A stretch of 64,000 nt of DNA, taken from Anomaloglossus baeobatrachus (lineage: Eukaryota; Chordata; Amphibia; Anura; Aromobatidae). Below the pieces are notes generated by a model that saw only the letters and a program-made list of their open reading frames with translations, had not been told where the DNA came from and ran no database searches. This document shows, one piece after another, positions 33,521-44,866 of the stretch. Within the stretch, counting starts at the first letter, position 1; the number at the start of each line of letters is the position of its first letter. The stretch covers positions 537,437,217 to 537,501,216 of the forward strand of contig NC_134356.1 in NCBI RefSeq assembly GCF_048569485.1, read 5' to 3'. A program made the position numbers and the translations under genes.

Positions 33521-33716
33521 ATCCAAGCAATCTGATTCAGACCCTATGGGGAGAATAGATGTCTCATTAGGAAAGCTTGGTTCACAGAAGCAGCAGTTAA
33601 TAATCTTGCTCAAAACATTTGGACCCCTGTTCACTAGTCGGCCTGGTTGAGCATACCTGGACCAGCATCATGCCAATAAAGGAGCAGTCACTTCACTCAG
33701 AAAACCTGCCTTCCAG

Positions 33717-34165
33717 GTGACATCTCCAGTGTTGGCAATGATAATGGCCAAGTTGGATGACATGTTTAATATGAGGGTCATAGTATCTTTCCATAGCCCA
33801 TGGATTGTCACTGTAGTGTTGGTGTCCAAAAAGGACAAGAGTACTCTCTTCTGTGTGGACTATAGATTACTCAACGAGGTCACCATTACAGATGCCTACC
33901 CACGACTCGGGTAGATGAACTACTGGACAGGTTAGGGGGGAGTTCTGTTCATAACTACCTCTACTTTCTACTTCCCACTCCACCATAACTAAAGTCCACT
34001 TTCATCACCCCATTTGCTCAGAATAAGTTCAACAGCATGACATTTGAGATGAAGAATCCCTCAGCTACCTTTCAGAGGATGGTGTATCAGTTATGACAGA
34101 GATGTCAAGGGTTTGACCGGGCCTACCTGGATGACATTGTTATTTTCAGCGACACCTGGAATAAT
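33717..34165 (+). pseudogene. RT region of the Gypsy fossil
   Basis: Motifs of a Gypsy RT N-terminal half: SPWIVTVVLVSKKDKSTLFCVDYRLLNEVT near 33800 (shown here in part), a PSATFQRMVYQL-like segment near 34065, and AYLDDIVIFSDTW near 34125 (YLDD active site). It is broken, and its 3' side is replaced by CR1 sequence. Confidence 0.78.
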
Positions 34166-34510
34166 AGTAGAGCCAATATTCAACATTAGTCAACAGAGTG
34201 GTGCTGCAGCTAGAAAGGCCAACAAAATTCTGGGATGTATCAAGAGAAACATTGAATCTAGATCAAGAGGGCTCATTATTCCCCTATGCTCTGCCCTGGT
34301 CATACCTCACCTGGAATACTGTTACATTGATATATTGGAGCAAGTCCAGAGAAAAGTAGCCAAGATGATAGAGGGTCTGCAAACCATGTCATACGAAGAC
34401 TGGTTGAAAAAACTATAAACGTTTAGTTTGCAAAAGAGAGGGCTGAGAGGAGACTTAATAGTGGTCTACAAATATCTGAAAGTTACTTACAGTGCAGAGG
34501 GAACCATCCT
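34166..34510 (+). pseudogene. CR1 LINE fragment, plus strand
   Basis: Translated parts AARKANKILGCIKRNIESRS, LVIPHLEYC, LEQVQRKVAKMIEGL and RGLRGDLIVVYKYLK match the C-terminal region of CR1 RT. It is truncated at both ends and joins Gypsy RT sequence on the left. It belongs to a third CR1 copy, older looking than those at 21-23 kb. Confidence 0.82.
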
Positions 34511-35601
34511 ATTCTCATTAGCACAATAGTTTTATTCATTCAGTTTGCTGATGTTGTTTTCAACTACAATAAAGGTCAAAGCAAAAAAAATATTTCAACG
34601 TGCAGTTTCTTGAAATCGTGTTTTTTCATTGCAGTACAGAAGATTTGGATAACTCTGTTTTAATGCTAATTTGATCCAAGATATCCTATACTGAGGACTT
34701 ATTAAGATTTTTCTTTTATGTGGACTACGTTCTTTTTCATATCACCAAGTATGCTTCATAACAATTGATCTCACAGCTTTGCACATTGTCATTTAGAAAA
34801 ATTGCATTAATCTGTTATAATTAATTTTCAATTAAAATAAAAGGTAAAAGTTACAGGGTTGCATTTTAATACAGGATGCATTTTAATATTATCATTAAGT
34901 TGCTGCTGTTTTTTTCTTTTTATCTGATAGCTAAATTGTCTTTGAGCAGAGAAGCCAGAAATGAGTTTTAATTAATGTGAATTACAATTAAATTCCTTAT
35001 GTGACCAAAGTCGTTTTCTGTTCATTGTCTACTAGTTTCCAAAGCCCACCTGTCAGATTGTCTCTGCTTCCTGAACTTGTCTGTGGAGGTGGAGTATCAT
35101 CTCTTGCAATTAGCATGGCCTTTCAGCAGTAAGTATAACACCACAGCTATTGCGTCTGCACATTCAGAGGAGTTCAGTGCAAGGTTATGATAAAAAAAGA
35201 AATGGCTTTAATTTACGAAGTCTATTTCAGAGAGTATGGAAGTTCTCCTAATTATGATCTGCATACTGACTAATACCGCATATAAATACAGTCTAGTTGC
35301 ACTTTAGTTGTTTGCTTAACACAACTGTACTTAAGAAACGCAAGTACAGTTACATCGGGTCTTATGCACATGAAGGAGCCACACACTGGAGACTGCATGG
35401 TACCACACAGGAGCCAACTGGAGTTCTGCTTGCCAAGACATGGGGATCATCTTGCCAGTGCCACCGTTCTGTTGACAATAAAACTTACTATTACTGTTTT
35501 ACCTGTTGAATTTATACAGACATTAATAAATAGTCTTAATAAAAATCATTGTGAAAGCTACACCATTTAAATTCAGAATGGGCTACACTCTGGTGAAAGA
35601 G
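34511..35601. other. AT-rich, repeat-free segment
   Basis: No transposon signature and no long open frame. 34780-35120 has many ATTA/TAAT and AATTAA sites and a complex, non-repetitive texture, unlike its surroundings. It could be a conserved noncoding element, but I cannot test conservation. 35370-35560 has two AATAAA hexamers without a recognisable gene. Confidence 0.35.
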
Positions 35602-35605
35602 TTAA

Positions 35606-36296
35606 AGAGGACCAATCACCAGGATTTTCCTATATAACCTAAAGCCAGTGCTATACTGGCACTATCATGCCGATTCTATACATACCTTTAGTTATCAGCA
35701 AGTAAAGTTTGTAAAATGAGCAGCTTTTTTAATGGCAGCAGCTGCTGATCAGCTGATAGCTGGGGTGGGTTTTGATAGTTATTCCTGCACCCGTGCCTCT
35801 CTGTCACCCCCCCCTATCTGTTATTTATGCTAATTCTATTATAGAATCGTTTTACTAGCTGACTAGAAGGACCTCTGCTGATGTCATACCCATATAACCA
35901 AAAGGGGTGGGGCCTCAGCCAACGTAGCTGATACCAGGAAACAACATTATTTTTGTGTTGGCTGAGGGCCCACCCCTTCTGGTCACATAGGTATTTCATG
36001 AGCACAGGTCCTTCTGGCCACTTAGTAAAACAATTTTATAATAGAATTAGCATAAATAACAAAGGAAGGAACAACAGGCTGGGGGGTGGGAATCACTATC
36101 AAAATACACCCCAGCTATCAGCTGATTGGCAGCTGCTGCCATTCAAAAAGCTGCTCATTTCACAAACTTTACTTGCTTGTGTTTCAAAATCTATACATTC
36201 TAGCTGAGAACTAAGGGTATGTATAGAATCAGCATGATAGTGCCAGTATAGCATTGGCTTTAGATTACGTAGGAAAATCCTGGTGATTGGTGTGCT
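35606..36296. mobile_element. TTAA fold-back element (piggyBac-like MITE)
   Basis: TTAA lies on both sides (35602-35605 and 36297-36300). The inverted ends AGAGGACCAATCACCAGG and CCTGGTGATTGGTGTGCT are the edges of a long imperfect palindrome that spans the whole 691 bp. There is no coding sequence. The TTAA target fits non-autonomous piggyBac relatives; the assignment rests on target and structure only. Confidence 0.8.
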
Positions 36297-36300
36297 TTAA

Positions 36301-36765
36301 CATTTATATGAAGTAGGTGTTTTGCTACACATTTACTGTATGTGTTTATTAGGTAACTTATGAATGTATTTTTTTATTTCTGTATAATATTTAAAAGTGC
36401 ATATAATAGAATGTAACAATAACAAGATGTCACTATTCACTGACATATACATCAACCAATACATAAAAACATGAATAAACCAATCAGCCATACTTGGATA
36501 TGGGGGTTACATTTCTGAAAAATAAAGTACTCTTACTTTTGACCTCTTGGCTAAAAGGAGTGCACAATTGAAAAAACCTTGAAGGTGTTTCCATTATTCC
36601 ATGAGAGGAAACTGACATACTCAAAGTAAACCCACGGCAACATGGGGAGGGCCTACAAACTCCTTGCAGATGTTTTCTTGGTGGGATTTGAACCCAGGAC
36701 CCCAGCGCTGCAAAGCAACACTGCTAAGTACTGATCCAGTATCGGGTACTAATAAAACAGGTATA
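36301..36765 (-). repeat. tRNA-like SINE fragment at about 36620-36740
   Basis: On the minus strand the sequence GGTCCTGGGTTCAAATCCCA contains a tRNA B-box (GGTTCAAATCC). Its surroundings (AACATGGGGAGGGCCTACAA on the plus strand) match a widespread vertebrate SINE/LINE-tail sequence. No A-box or full cloverleaf is seen, so it is not a tRNA gene. 36301-36619 shows nothing else. Confidence 0.6.
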
Positions 36766-37040
36766 TAGGTGCATCTCAATTAATTAGAATATCATCAAAA
36801 AGTGAATTTATTTCAGTAATTCAGTACAAAAAGGGAAACACACATCACATAGTCATTACACACAGAGTGATCTATTTCAAGTGTTTCTTTCTGTTAATGT
36901 TGATGATTATGGATTACAGCCAATGAAAACCCAAAAGACATTATCTCAGAAAATTAGAATATTGTATAAGACCAACTGAAAAAATGATTTTAAACTCAGA
37001 AATGTTGGCGCCTACTGAAAAGTATGCACAGTAAATGCAC

Positions 37041-38008
37041 TCAATACTTGGTCGGGGCTCCTTTTGCATGAATTACTGCATCAATGTGGTGTGGAATGGA
37101 GGCGATCAGCCTGTGGCACTGCTGAGGTGTTACGGAAGCCCAGGTTGCTTTGATAGCAGCCTTCAGCTCGTCTGCATTGTTGGGTCTGGTGTCTCTCATC
37201 TTCCTCTTGACAATACCCCATAGTATCTCTATGGGGTTTAGGTCAGGCAAGTTTGCTGGCCAATCAAGCACAGTGATACTGTGGTTATTAAACCAGGTAT
37301 TGGTACTTTTGGCAGTCTGAACAAGTGGCAAGTCCTGCTGGAATATTTAAATTTCCATCTCCAAAAAGCTTGTTGGCAGAGGGAAGCATCAAGTGCTCTA
37401 AAATTTCCTGGTAGACGGCTTTGCTGACTTTGGTCTTGATAAAACACAGTGGACCTACACCAACAGATGATATGTCTCCCCAAACCATCACTGATTGTGG
37501 AAACTTCACACTAGACCTCAAGCAGCTTGAATTGTGGCCTCTTAATTCTTCCACCAGACTCTGGGACCTTGATTTCTACATGAAATGCAAAATTTACTTT
37601 CATGTGAAAATAACACCTTGGACCACTGAGTAACAGTCCAGTTCTTTTTCTCCTTGGCCAAGGTAAGATGCTTCTGGCATTGTCTATTGGTTATGAGTGG
37701 CTTGACACAAGTTGTGGCCCATGTCCTGGATACATCTGTGTGGTGGCTCATGAAGCACTGACTCCAGCAACAATCCACTCCTTGTGAATCTCACCCAAAT
37801 TTTTGAATGTTCTTTTTTTTAACAATCCTATGAAGGCTGCGGGTATCTTGGTTGTTTGTGCACCTTTTTCTACCACACTTTTTCCTTCCACTTAATTTTC
37901 CATTAATATGCTTGGATGCAGCCTTCTGTGAACAGCCAGTGTCTTTAGCTATCACCTGTTGTGGCTTACCCTCCTTGTAGAGAGTGTCAATGACTGCCTT
38001 CTGGACAT
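37041..38008 (-). pseudogene. Tc1 transposase, broken
   Basis: Recognisable Tc1 transposase parts include WPANLPDLNPIE with KRKMRDTRPNNADELKAAI near the C-terminus (37041-37331), SVMVWGDISS (37288-37554), and WSKVLFSHESKFCI (37542-37778). In the last motif the catalytic aspartate of the usual FSDES is His (codon CAT in place of GAT). The N-terminal helix-turn-helix part is near 37800-38008 (GCSQKAASKHI-like). Several frame changes separate the parts, and the far N-terminus lies beyond the hAT insertion. It is inactive. Confidence 0.85.
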
Positions 38009-38016
38009 CTGTTAAG

Positions 38017-40590
38017 TAGAGATGAGCGCGGTTCGCGGTTCGAGGTTCTCCAGTTCGCGGCTCGAGTGATTTTGGGGGCTGTTCTAGATAGAACTAGAAC
38101 TCGAGCTTTTTGCTAAAGCTCGATAGTTCTAGATACGTTCGAGAACGGTTCTAGCAGCAAAAAGACCAGCTAAAAACTAGCTGGCTTTCCGCTGTAATAG
38201 TGTAAGTCACTCTGTGACTCACACTATTATGAAATTTCAGTGTATAGTGTGCGGGAACAGCGCATTCAGATCACTGCTGTATGGATAATGGCCATTTTTT
38301 TTTTTCCTTGTCTTCCTTCCCTAAGCGCGCGCGTGTAGTGGGGCGGGCCAGCATGTCAGCCAATCCCAGACACACACACAGCTAAGTGGACTTTTTGCCA
38401 GAGAAGCAACGGCATGTGTGATAGGATGTCCATGTCACATGTCCCTGCATTATAAAAACGGACATTTTCCTCCAGCATGCCATTATCTGCCTTCTGCGTC
38501 CTTGGTGTCAGTCACCGCTGGCGCAGCTCCTATCTCCGATACTGCTGTGTACACTCTATACACAGCGCTGTACAGCATAGGGATAGCACTTTCTATCAGT
38601 CCTTTTAAGGGCTCATACCGGCAGGGTCAGAGCCATAGGTGACAGGTCCATGAAAACAGAGTTTAACAGCTACACAAGATGACAGCGTCTGTGTAGCTAA
38701 GGTCAGGGATTTCCTCGCTGCATTTCCCCATTAGGAGAGATAGAAAGGCAGGCTTCCTTTCCTCTACCCAGAGACCCACAACCCTGCCACTGTACCCTCC
38801 TGCCCTTTGCACAGTCAAACTCATTGTTACTAAGCCATTATACTAGCATCACTGAGTGAACTTAGTGGCATCCTAAAAGTGGCTGTTGGACTTCTGTATT
38901 GTCCCACTAGTGCAAAGATATTTCTAGCACCTGTGCAGGACACCTTCCTGCTCTGTTTTTAATAAGCTATAATGATAACAAAAAATACTGCCATTTAGTG
39001 GCATACAAAAACTGGCTGTTGTATTTCATTATTGTCCCACTGGTGCCAAGCTATTTCTAGCACCTCTGCATGACACCCTCATGCACATTTTGCTACGCTA
39101 ATGTTATAGCAAACTCAGGGAATTCATTGCTGCATTTGATAATTCGGAGGGATAGAAAGTGAGGCTTCCTTTAGCTTTTCCTTCTGTTCATAGACAGCAT
39201 CTCCAAGTCCACACCCGAAGAGCAATTTCTCCTCCACGTGTAAGTGTGGAGAGGCAGCTAGTGCGCATGCGTGTGCCGATTTACCCCAGCTGCAGCCTAA
39301 CTACAGTGTTTCGCCTAGTGAGTATGCACAGCCTGTCTGTGCCATTCCTGAGGCTAAGTCTTCATTTCGGGATACAGCGCATGCTCCCACACTTAGTGTG
39401 AAAAGCCTCTTTGCACAGGTACTTGCATTCCGTGCCGGGTCTAAGTCCTGTTTTGTGCCTAGACACCATGCTAAAGCTGATAGTCTTTTTTCAGAGACTG
39501 TATTTCATGCAACTGACCATGCTCAGGCACTTACTGCATCAGAGACTAGGTCCGGTAATGAACTCTTTGGCCCTGCCCCTGATGTGGGGGGCCCATATAG
39601 ACCACAGGGCATCAGGTGTCCTGACGATGTGGCCAGGCCACTCCCAAATGGCTTGCAGAGGCCCGCCCCTATGACTTGTCACCTCATTATTGATGGTCAG
39701 ACGATGACTGGTGAGGTGTTTGTGTCGTGGCAGCCATCAGGTCATTATTGAAGTTGCGGTTCCAAATAGGATGCTAGTTATGCCACTCATGACGTGTCAC
39801 TCTGCTTTTGTCTCCAGGAGGTGCATTGTGGTCCACCCTGGTTTGGGGCGGACCCAGGTTATAAAACGGGCTGGAGCCAACAAGGAGGTGCGCAGTCTTC
39901 TATTATGCTCCGAAAGAGCACACCTCCATGTGTTGAACCCATTGCGGCTTTAGGCCAGAGGTAGGCAGGGATAGGGTGTCGATGCAGGCCGCCACTACAG
40001 TTGGTAACGCAGAACGGTTAAGACCAGCTCCTGTCCTACAAGTCCTGCTTGTGCAGCCCAGTGGCATTAACAGGCCTGCTGCTGCTGATGCGCCTGCTGT
40101 CCACAGGTGTGGCCCCAATGCACAGGGTCAGCGTACTGAATGGCCCCTGTGATGTTAACAGGGAGTTCCTTGGCTGGGTGGGCGTGTGGACCCTGTGACG
40201 CTAACATGGCTCCCAGTCTCAAGATCCGAGTGGCGTCTAACTCGGTTCAGGCAACTATTAGTTTCATAGCCACACAGATCTGTATCCTCCACCTAACCTT
40301 CCATTTGCCAACCTCTCCTTTTCCATCTGGGAGCACGGTGGACATTGACTGCTGATGGGGATATATACCTTTCTCTTTCTTTTCTTATTAATTTTCGTTA
40401 TATAGCGGTAACATAGTATATACCACCTTATCCAAATCTGCCAGTCCCACCGTAACAGATGGTGTTTCTTCATCAAATGTTACTTTTGCTTAACCAACAA
40501 ACCCACGGACAACAACTTTTTTCCCCTTTCCAACACACCTGTTCTCCTTTCCACCAGCATTTGTCCTTTTTCAACTCATTTGGTATATGA
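38017..40590 (+). repeat. 5' noncoding region of the rearranged hAT
   Basis: The first 150 bp match 2843-2990. About 38820-39080 holds two diverged copies of a roughly 130-bp unit (AGTGGCAT...TGGCTGTTG...TTGTCCCACT...TTTCTAGCACCT). The rest, to 40590, shows no gene. Short frames at 39.1-39.8 kb are not conserved in any way I can see. Confidence 0.65.
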
Positions 40591-40596
40591 CCAAAA

Positions 40597-40725
40597 GTGC
40601 AAGGGACACCGTACTCAATGCCATCTCAGCACAGCAGCCAGCCCTCGGTCCCTCAGATGTGGACAAGTAAAAGACCATTTCCTCCTATCCATGACAAAGC
40701 GTTGAGATTCACTCTGTGCAGCACT
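40597..40725 (+). pseudogene. hAT transposase fragment (linker region), plus strand
   Basis: The translated part QGTPYSMPSQHSSQPSVPQM matches residues about 209-230 of the transposase at 29501-32398. It ends at HDKALRFTL, exactly where the flipped block at 43868 takes up the sequence on the other strand. The BED-finger region is missing upstream. Confidence 0.82.
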
Positions 40726-40739
40726 GGTGTTTACTGGAA

Positions 40740-43700
40740 AAGCATATCTAAGAATCCGTACCACCTTCCGCAGATACTCCTGTATACGTGCGTCCCTTTC
40801 TATGGCAGGAATTATTTCGCCAAATTTTGTCTTGTACCGGGGGTCTAACAGTGTGGCAACCCAGTAGTTAGCATTACTTCGAATTCGTACAATCAGAGGG
40901 TCATGTTGTAGGCAGTGCAGCAAGAAGGCGCTCATGTGTCTTGTGCATCCAGGAGGACAAAGTCCTTGGTGAGTTCGTGGCAGAGAGCTGAGAATCGTGC
41001 CTCTATCCTCTGCCCTCTCCCCCCAACCTCGCACAACCGAAATGTGAGCAAGCTCTCACTCATCTGCTGAGTCTTCCATGCCCATCGCAAGTTCGTCCTC
41101 CATTTCTTCATGGGCTCCTGCACCTTCCTCAACAATTTTTGCTGATACTATGCGCCCTTGTTAATCCCTATCCCCCACCATGACTGCCGCCTAGGTGCCG
41201 CTCACCATATGGACCTTGTAGATCTTATTATCCCTTCTGCATCTGACTCCTCCTGTACTTCCTCACCTTCCTCTTGGACCAACACCTGACTCCGAATAAT
41301 GCTTACAGTGTGCTCCATCTTGTAGATGACCAGAATTGTCACGCTGAGAATGGCATCGCCAGTGCTAAACATTTTCGTCGACATTTGTAAACTGTGTAGA
41401 AGGGTGCATAGGTCCGTGATCTGACACCACTCCAGCAGCGTGATCTGCACCACCTCTGGATCAAGTTAGCCCAGGGTATACGTCATACCGTATTTCAGCA
41501 GGGCTCTGCGGTGCTGCCACACACGCTGCAACATGTGCAGATTCCAATTCTTGCGTGTCGGAACATCGCATTTTCGGCGTTTAACCGCCAGACCCTAAGG
41601 GCAGCTTTGCACGTTGCGACATCGCACGTGCGATGTCGATGGGGTCAAATCGAAAGTGACGCACATCCAACGTCGCAGTCGATATCGCAACGTGTAAAAC
41701 CTTTTTGATACGATGAACGAGCGCAAAAGCGTCGTTATCGTATCATCGCTGCAGCCTCCGACATTTCCATAATGCCGGTGCAGTGACAGGTACGATGTTG
41801 TTCTTCGCTCCTGCGGCAGCACACATCACTGTGTATGAAGCCGCAGGAGCGAGGAACTTCACCTTACCTGCCGCCGGCTGCAATGAGAAGGACGGAGGTG
41901 GGCGGGATGTTTACATCCTGCTCATCTCCGCCCCTCCACTTCAATTGGCCGCCTGCCGTGTGACGTCGCTGTGACGCCGCACGACCCGCCCCCTTAGGAA
42001 GGAGGCGGGTCGCCGGCCAGAGGGACGTCGCATGGCAGGTATGTGCGTGTGAAACTGCTGTAGCAATAATATTCGCTACGGCAGCTTTCACTAGATATTG
42101 CACGTGCGACGGGGGCGGGACTATCGCTGCAGCATAGGTAACACATTGTTACCGATGTCGCAGCGTGCAAAGCCCGCCTAAGACTTCAGGAGCGATGAAA
42201 GTTGTTGAGCTGCTGGGTGCGAAGGATGAAAGTGAGCACATAGCAGCGTGCCCGCTGCACAAGGCCACGTAGGCCGGGATGGTATTTTAAAAATTGCTGG
42301 AGAATCAGATTCAACACATGAGCCATACAAGGCACGTGTGTCACATTGCCATGACGAAGGGCCGCAGACAGGTTTGCATCATTGCCGCACACGGCTGTTA
42401 AGTCACCAACGTAGTCCACTCAATCAATTTGTACTCCGGTCGCCAGGTGACAATGTGTTCCTTTCGTGCATAGTGCTGATGGTGGGAAAGGAGTCGATGC
42501 CTGCGGCGCAGGTGGACGCAGGTTATGGTCACCCACTGGGTTGCGTTACCTTGACAGATACAGAACCACAGGCTGAATGTAGGTGGTGGGTATCTCACAG
42601 CTGAAGTACCATCATTCAGCTACAACCAATGGGAAGACACCACACCCTTTTTTAGGCCCCTCCTGTCTGCAGACCACTGCCAAACAAAGCTATGAACCTC
42701 TTGTTACTGTTACCCCCAGTTCAGATTTATGAGTTTGTGTGCTTGTTACCTGACTACTTTTCCTGCTTGCTGTTTATGTACCTCGTTGGCCGATCCGCAT
42801 TTCACCTCTGCTTGTTTTCTGATTAAGTCCTGGCAATCCCTTTCTGTTCCTCTTCCTCAATTAATGTTTTTAACCCTGCATGACTACTATTCTCTGGAAC
42901 TGCAGCCTTCCACAGGTATTGATCAACTTGGGCCCTGTGTAATTCCAAATCACTGTATAGGGGTTAAAGGGTTTCAGGGTTCTGGGTATCCAGCTTGGTG
43001 AGTGGCTTGCCTCTAGCCTATCCTTTACAGCCCTTCTGAGTCTGTCGATCCAGGCAGGCGTTACACCGTGCCCTCTGCAGAAGGCCATGTAGGCCGGGAT
43101 AGTGTTTTAAAAATTGCTGGACAACCAGGTTCAACACGTGAGCCATACAAGGCACGTGTGCCACATCGCCCTGAAGAAGGGTCGCAGACTGGTTTGCATC
43201 ATTGTCGCACCCGACCTTCCCTGACTGCTGGTTGAGTGGAGACAACCAATGATGAAACTCGGTCTCACCCTCCAGAGCTAACCGTCCACAATTCCTCAGC
43301 GGTGTCTCACATTTCCCCTACATTTCAAAGTAAACATTTGACCGCCTGATGGCCTTGAGCTCTGCTGCCAGCATAGTAAGGAGGTGTGTGGGATTCCTTG
43401 GGCGCAGTTACAAGGAAGGGTGGCCTGACCACACAGGGTTTGGGCCGAGGTGGAGGACCCACACGAGGTTGAGGAGGCAGAAGCAGTGGAGGAACTTGTA
43501 CATACAGAGGAAGGATTGACACACAAGTCGTGGGGACGGCAAGACTTGTACAGCAAACCCTTCTCCATCTCTCACCATAGTTACCCAGTGCCCAGTCAGC
43601 AACATGTAACTCCCCTGTCCATGCTTACTGGTCCAAGTATCTGTGGTGAAATGCACCCTGTCACACACAGAGTTTCTCAAGAAATCGGTGAGGTTGTGTG

Positions 43701-43868
43701 CGACCTGCTGTGGTAGCGCGGGCACGCCTTTCTTGGAGAAGGAGTGACGACTGGCCATCGGCTCTTGGGGCACTGCAATGGGCATAAGGTCTCGAAAATC
43801 CTCGGTCTCAAAAGGGTGTAAAGGCAGCCTTTCTGTTGCCAAGTTGCAGATGATGAAACTCAACCTCT
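40740..43868 (-). pseudogene. hAT transposase middle region, flipped block
   Basis: On the minus strand, from right to left: the region around HFTTDTWTSKHGQGSYMLL (43650), CDNDANQSATLL with HVPCMAHVLNLVVQQFLKHY (43100-43240), a second copy of that segment (42240-42420), the TLLEWCQITDLCTLLHSL region (41202-41453), and YWVATLLDPRYKTKFGEIIPA (40615-41034). The duplicated CDN region flanks a foreign segment (42440-43020), which suggests a second hAT fragment. Several frame breaks make it inactive. Confidence 0.8.
41599..42178. mobile_element. TAA fold-back element (Harbinger-like MITE), copy c
   Basis: TAA is at 41596-41598 and 42179-42181. The ends are GGGCAGCTTTGCACGTTGCG and CGCAGCGTGCAAAGCCCGCC. 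It is inserted in the hAT transposase and interrupts the sequence equivalent to 30800 in the better copy. It is closely similar to copy a. Confidence 0.85.
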
Positions 43869-44530
43869 TAGGCATGTCATGCCCTTCGAAAATCATGTAA
43901 AACACAGCTAGGGGACTCCAACCATAGTCTCCCTCATTTCCATTAATTGGGCCACACACACCCCACTTGACTAGCATCAGTTGACAACCCTTTGGAAAAT
44001 GAAACAGATGCTTTGCATGAAGCACTCTCAAAAATACGCGTGCCTTTCACCTCCCCTGGATGACCCAGGGGAAGAAAAGTCCTCTGAGAGCCATGACTTG
44101 TTCATCTTGGTTCTTTTTTTAAAAGCGAGGGGACTCCAACCACATTCTCCCTCGTTTCCACTAATTGGGCCACACACACCCCACTTGACTGGCATCACTT
44201 GATCCCTCTTTTCAAAATGAAACAGATGCTTGGCATGAAGCACTCTCAAAAATATGCGTGCCTTTCACCTCCCCTGGATGACCCAGGGGAAGAAAAGTCC
44301 TCTGAGAACCATGTCCACATTGTCAGTGGACAGACACATGTGCTTATCTGCCACAGACCCCCAGCAGCACTGAAGACAGGTTCCGAGAGAACACTGGCTG
44401 CAGGACATGACAAGATCCCCAAGGCATACGTGGCAAGCTCAGGCAATTTATCCAGATTGGAAGCCTAAAATGAGCAGGGCTCAAGTTGCACAATAATGGC
44501 ATCGACGTTTCCTTGCATATACTTATATAT
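43869..44530 (-). pseudogene. hAT transposase C-terminus and 3' UTR, flipped block
   Basis: The minus-strand frame at 44246-44446 has LATYALGILSCPAASVLSEPVFSAAGG (in part), the hAT dimerisation motif, with Pro in place of the usual Arg in SERVFS. To its left lie two copies of a roughly 218-bp 3' UTR unit (43901-44240), related to the 237-bp units at 28562-29490. Confidence 0.8.
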
Positions 44531-44559
44531 CTGTGTGTCCTCCTCTTTTTCCTTGTCCA

Positions 44560-44813
44560 GCTCTTTTGTTTTCGCATGAGTATATGTCCTTGTCACTTTC
44601 CCATGTGTTTGTGTTGTGTTGTGAGTTGTTTGTCACCTTTTGGACACCTTTGAGGGTGTTTTCTAGGTGTTTTTATGTGTTTGTGATTGCCTGCCATAGT
44701 TTCCTATGCAGTTCGAGTTCGGTTCGTCGAACGTTCGACGAACTGAACTCGAACGGGACCTCCGTTCGACGAACCGAACTCGAGCCGAACTACGACCGGT
44801 TCGCTCAACTCTA
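44560..44813 (+). repeat. 3' end of the rearranged hAT
   Basis: The reverse complement of 28253-28505, ending in CGCTCAACTCTA. It includes the paired TTCGAGTTCGGTTCGTCGAA-type motifs. Confidence 0.88.
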
Positions 44814-44866
44814 CTGTTAAGTCAGCAGTCTTCCCCATGATTGTGTAGCCTACTAAACCAGACTAA

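Larger units (their letters stand above)
26521..34165 (+). mobile_element. Ty3/Gypsy fossil, Gmr1-like gene order
   Basis: A badly decayed element on the plus strand. A possible gag region (about 26521-27970) is followed, beyond a Tc1 insertion (27976-33000), by an integrase region (33003-33520) and then an RT region (33717-34165). Integrase before RT is the order described for Gmr1-like Ty3/Gypsy elements, not the usual Gypsy order. No LTRs are visible. The right side ends in a CR1 fragment. It is old and has many breaks. Confidence 0.65.
38017..44813 (+). mobile_element. hAT transposon, full length but internally rearranged
   Basis: A perfect 8-bp duplication, CTGTTAAG, flanks it (38009-38016 and 44814-44821). 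The ends are TAGAGATGAGCG and CGCTCAACTCTA. The 5' region (38017-40590) and a transposase N-part (40597-40725) read on the plus strand, and the 3' end (44560-44813) is also in plus orientation. Between them, 40740-43868 (transposase middle) and 43869-44530 (transposase C-terminus plus 3' UTR) read on the minus strand. Block order fits the intact gene, but each block is flipped. A foreign segment (about 42440-43020) and a fold-back element (41599-42178) interrupt it further. Confidence 0.8.

Noticed and set aside
36620-36740. tRNA gene
   Set aside because: Only a B-box-like sequence is present, with no A-box or cloverleaf. It matches a SINE tail.
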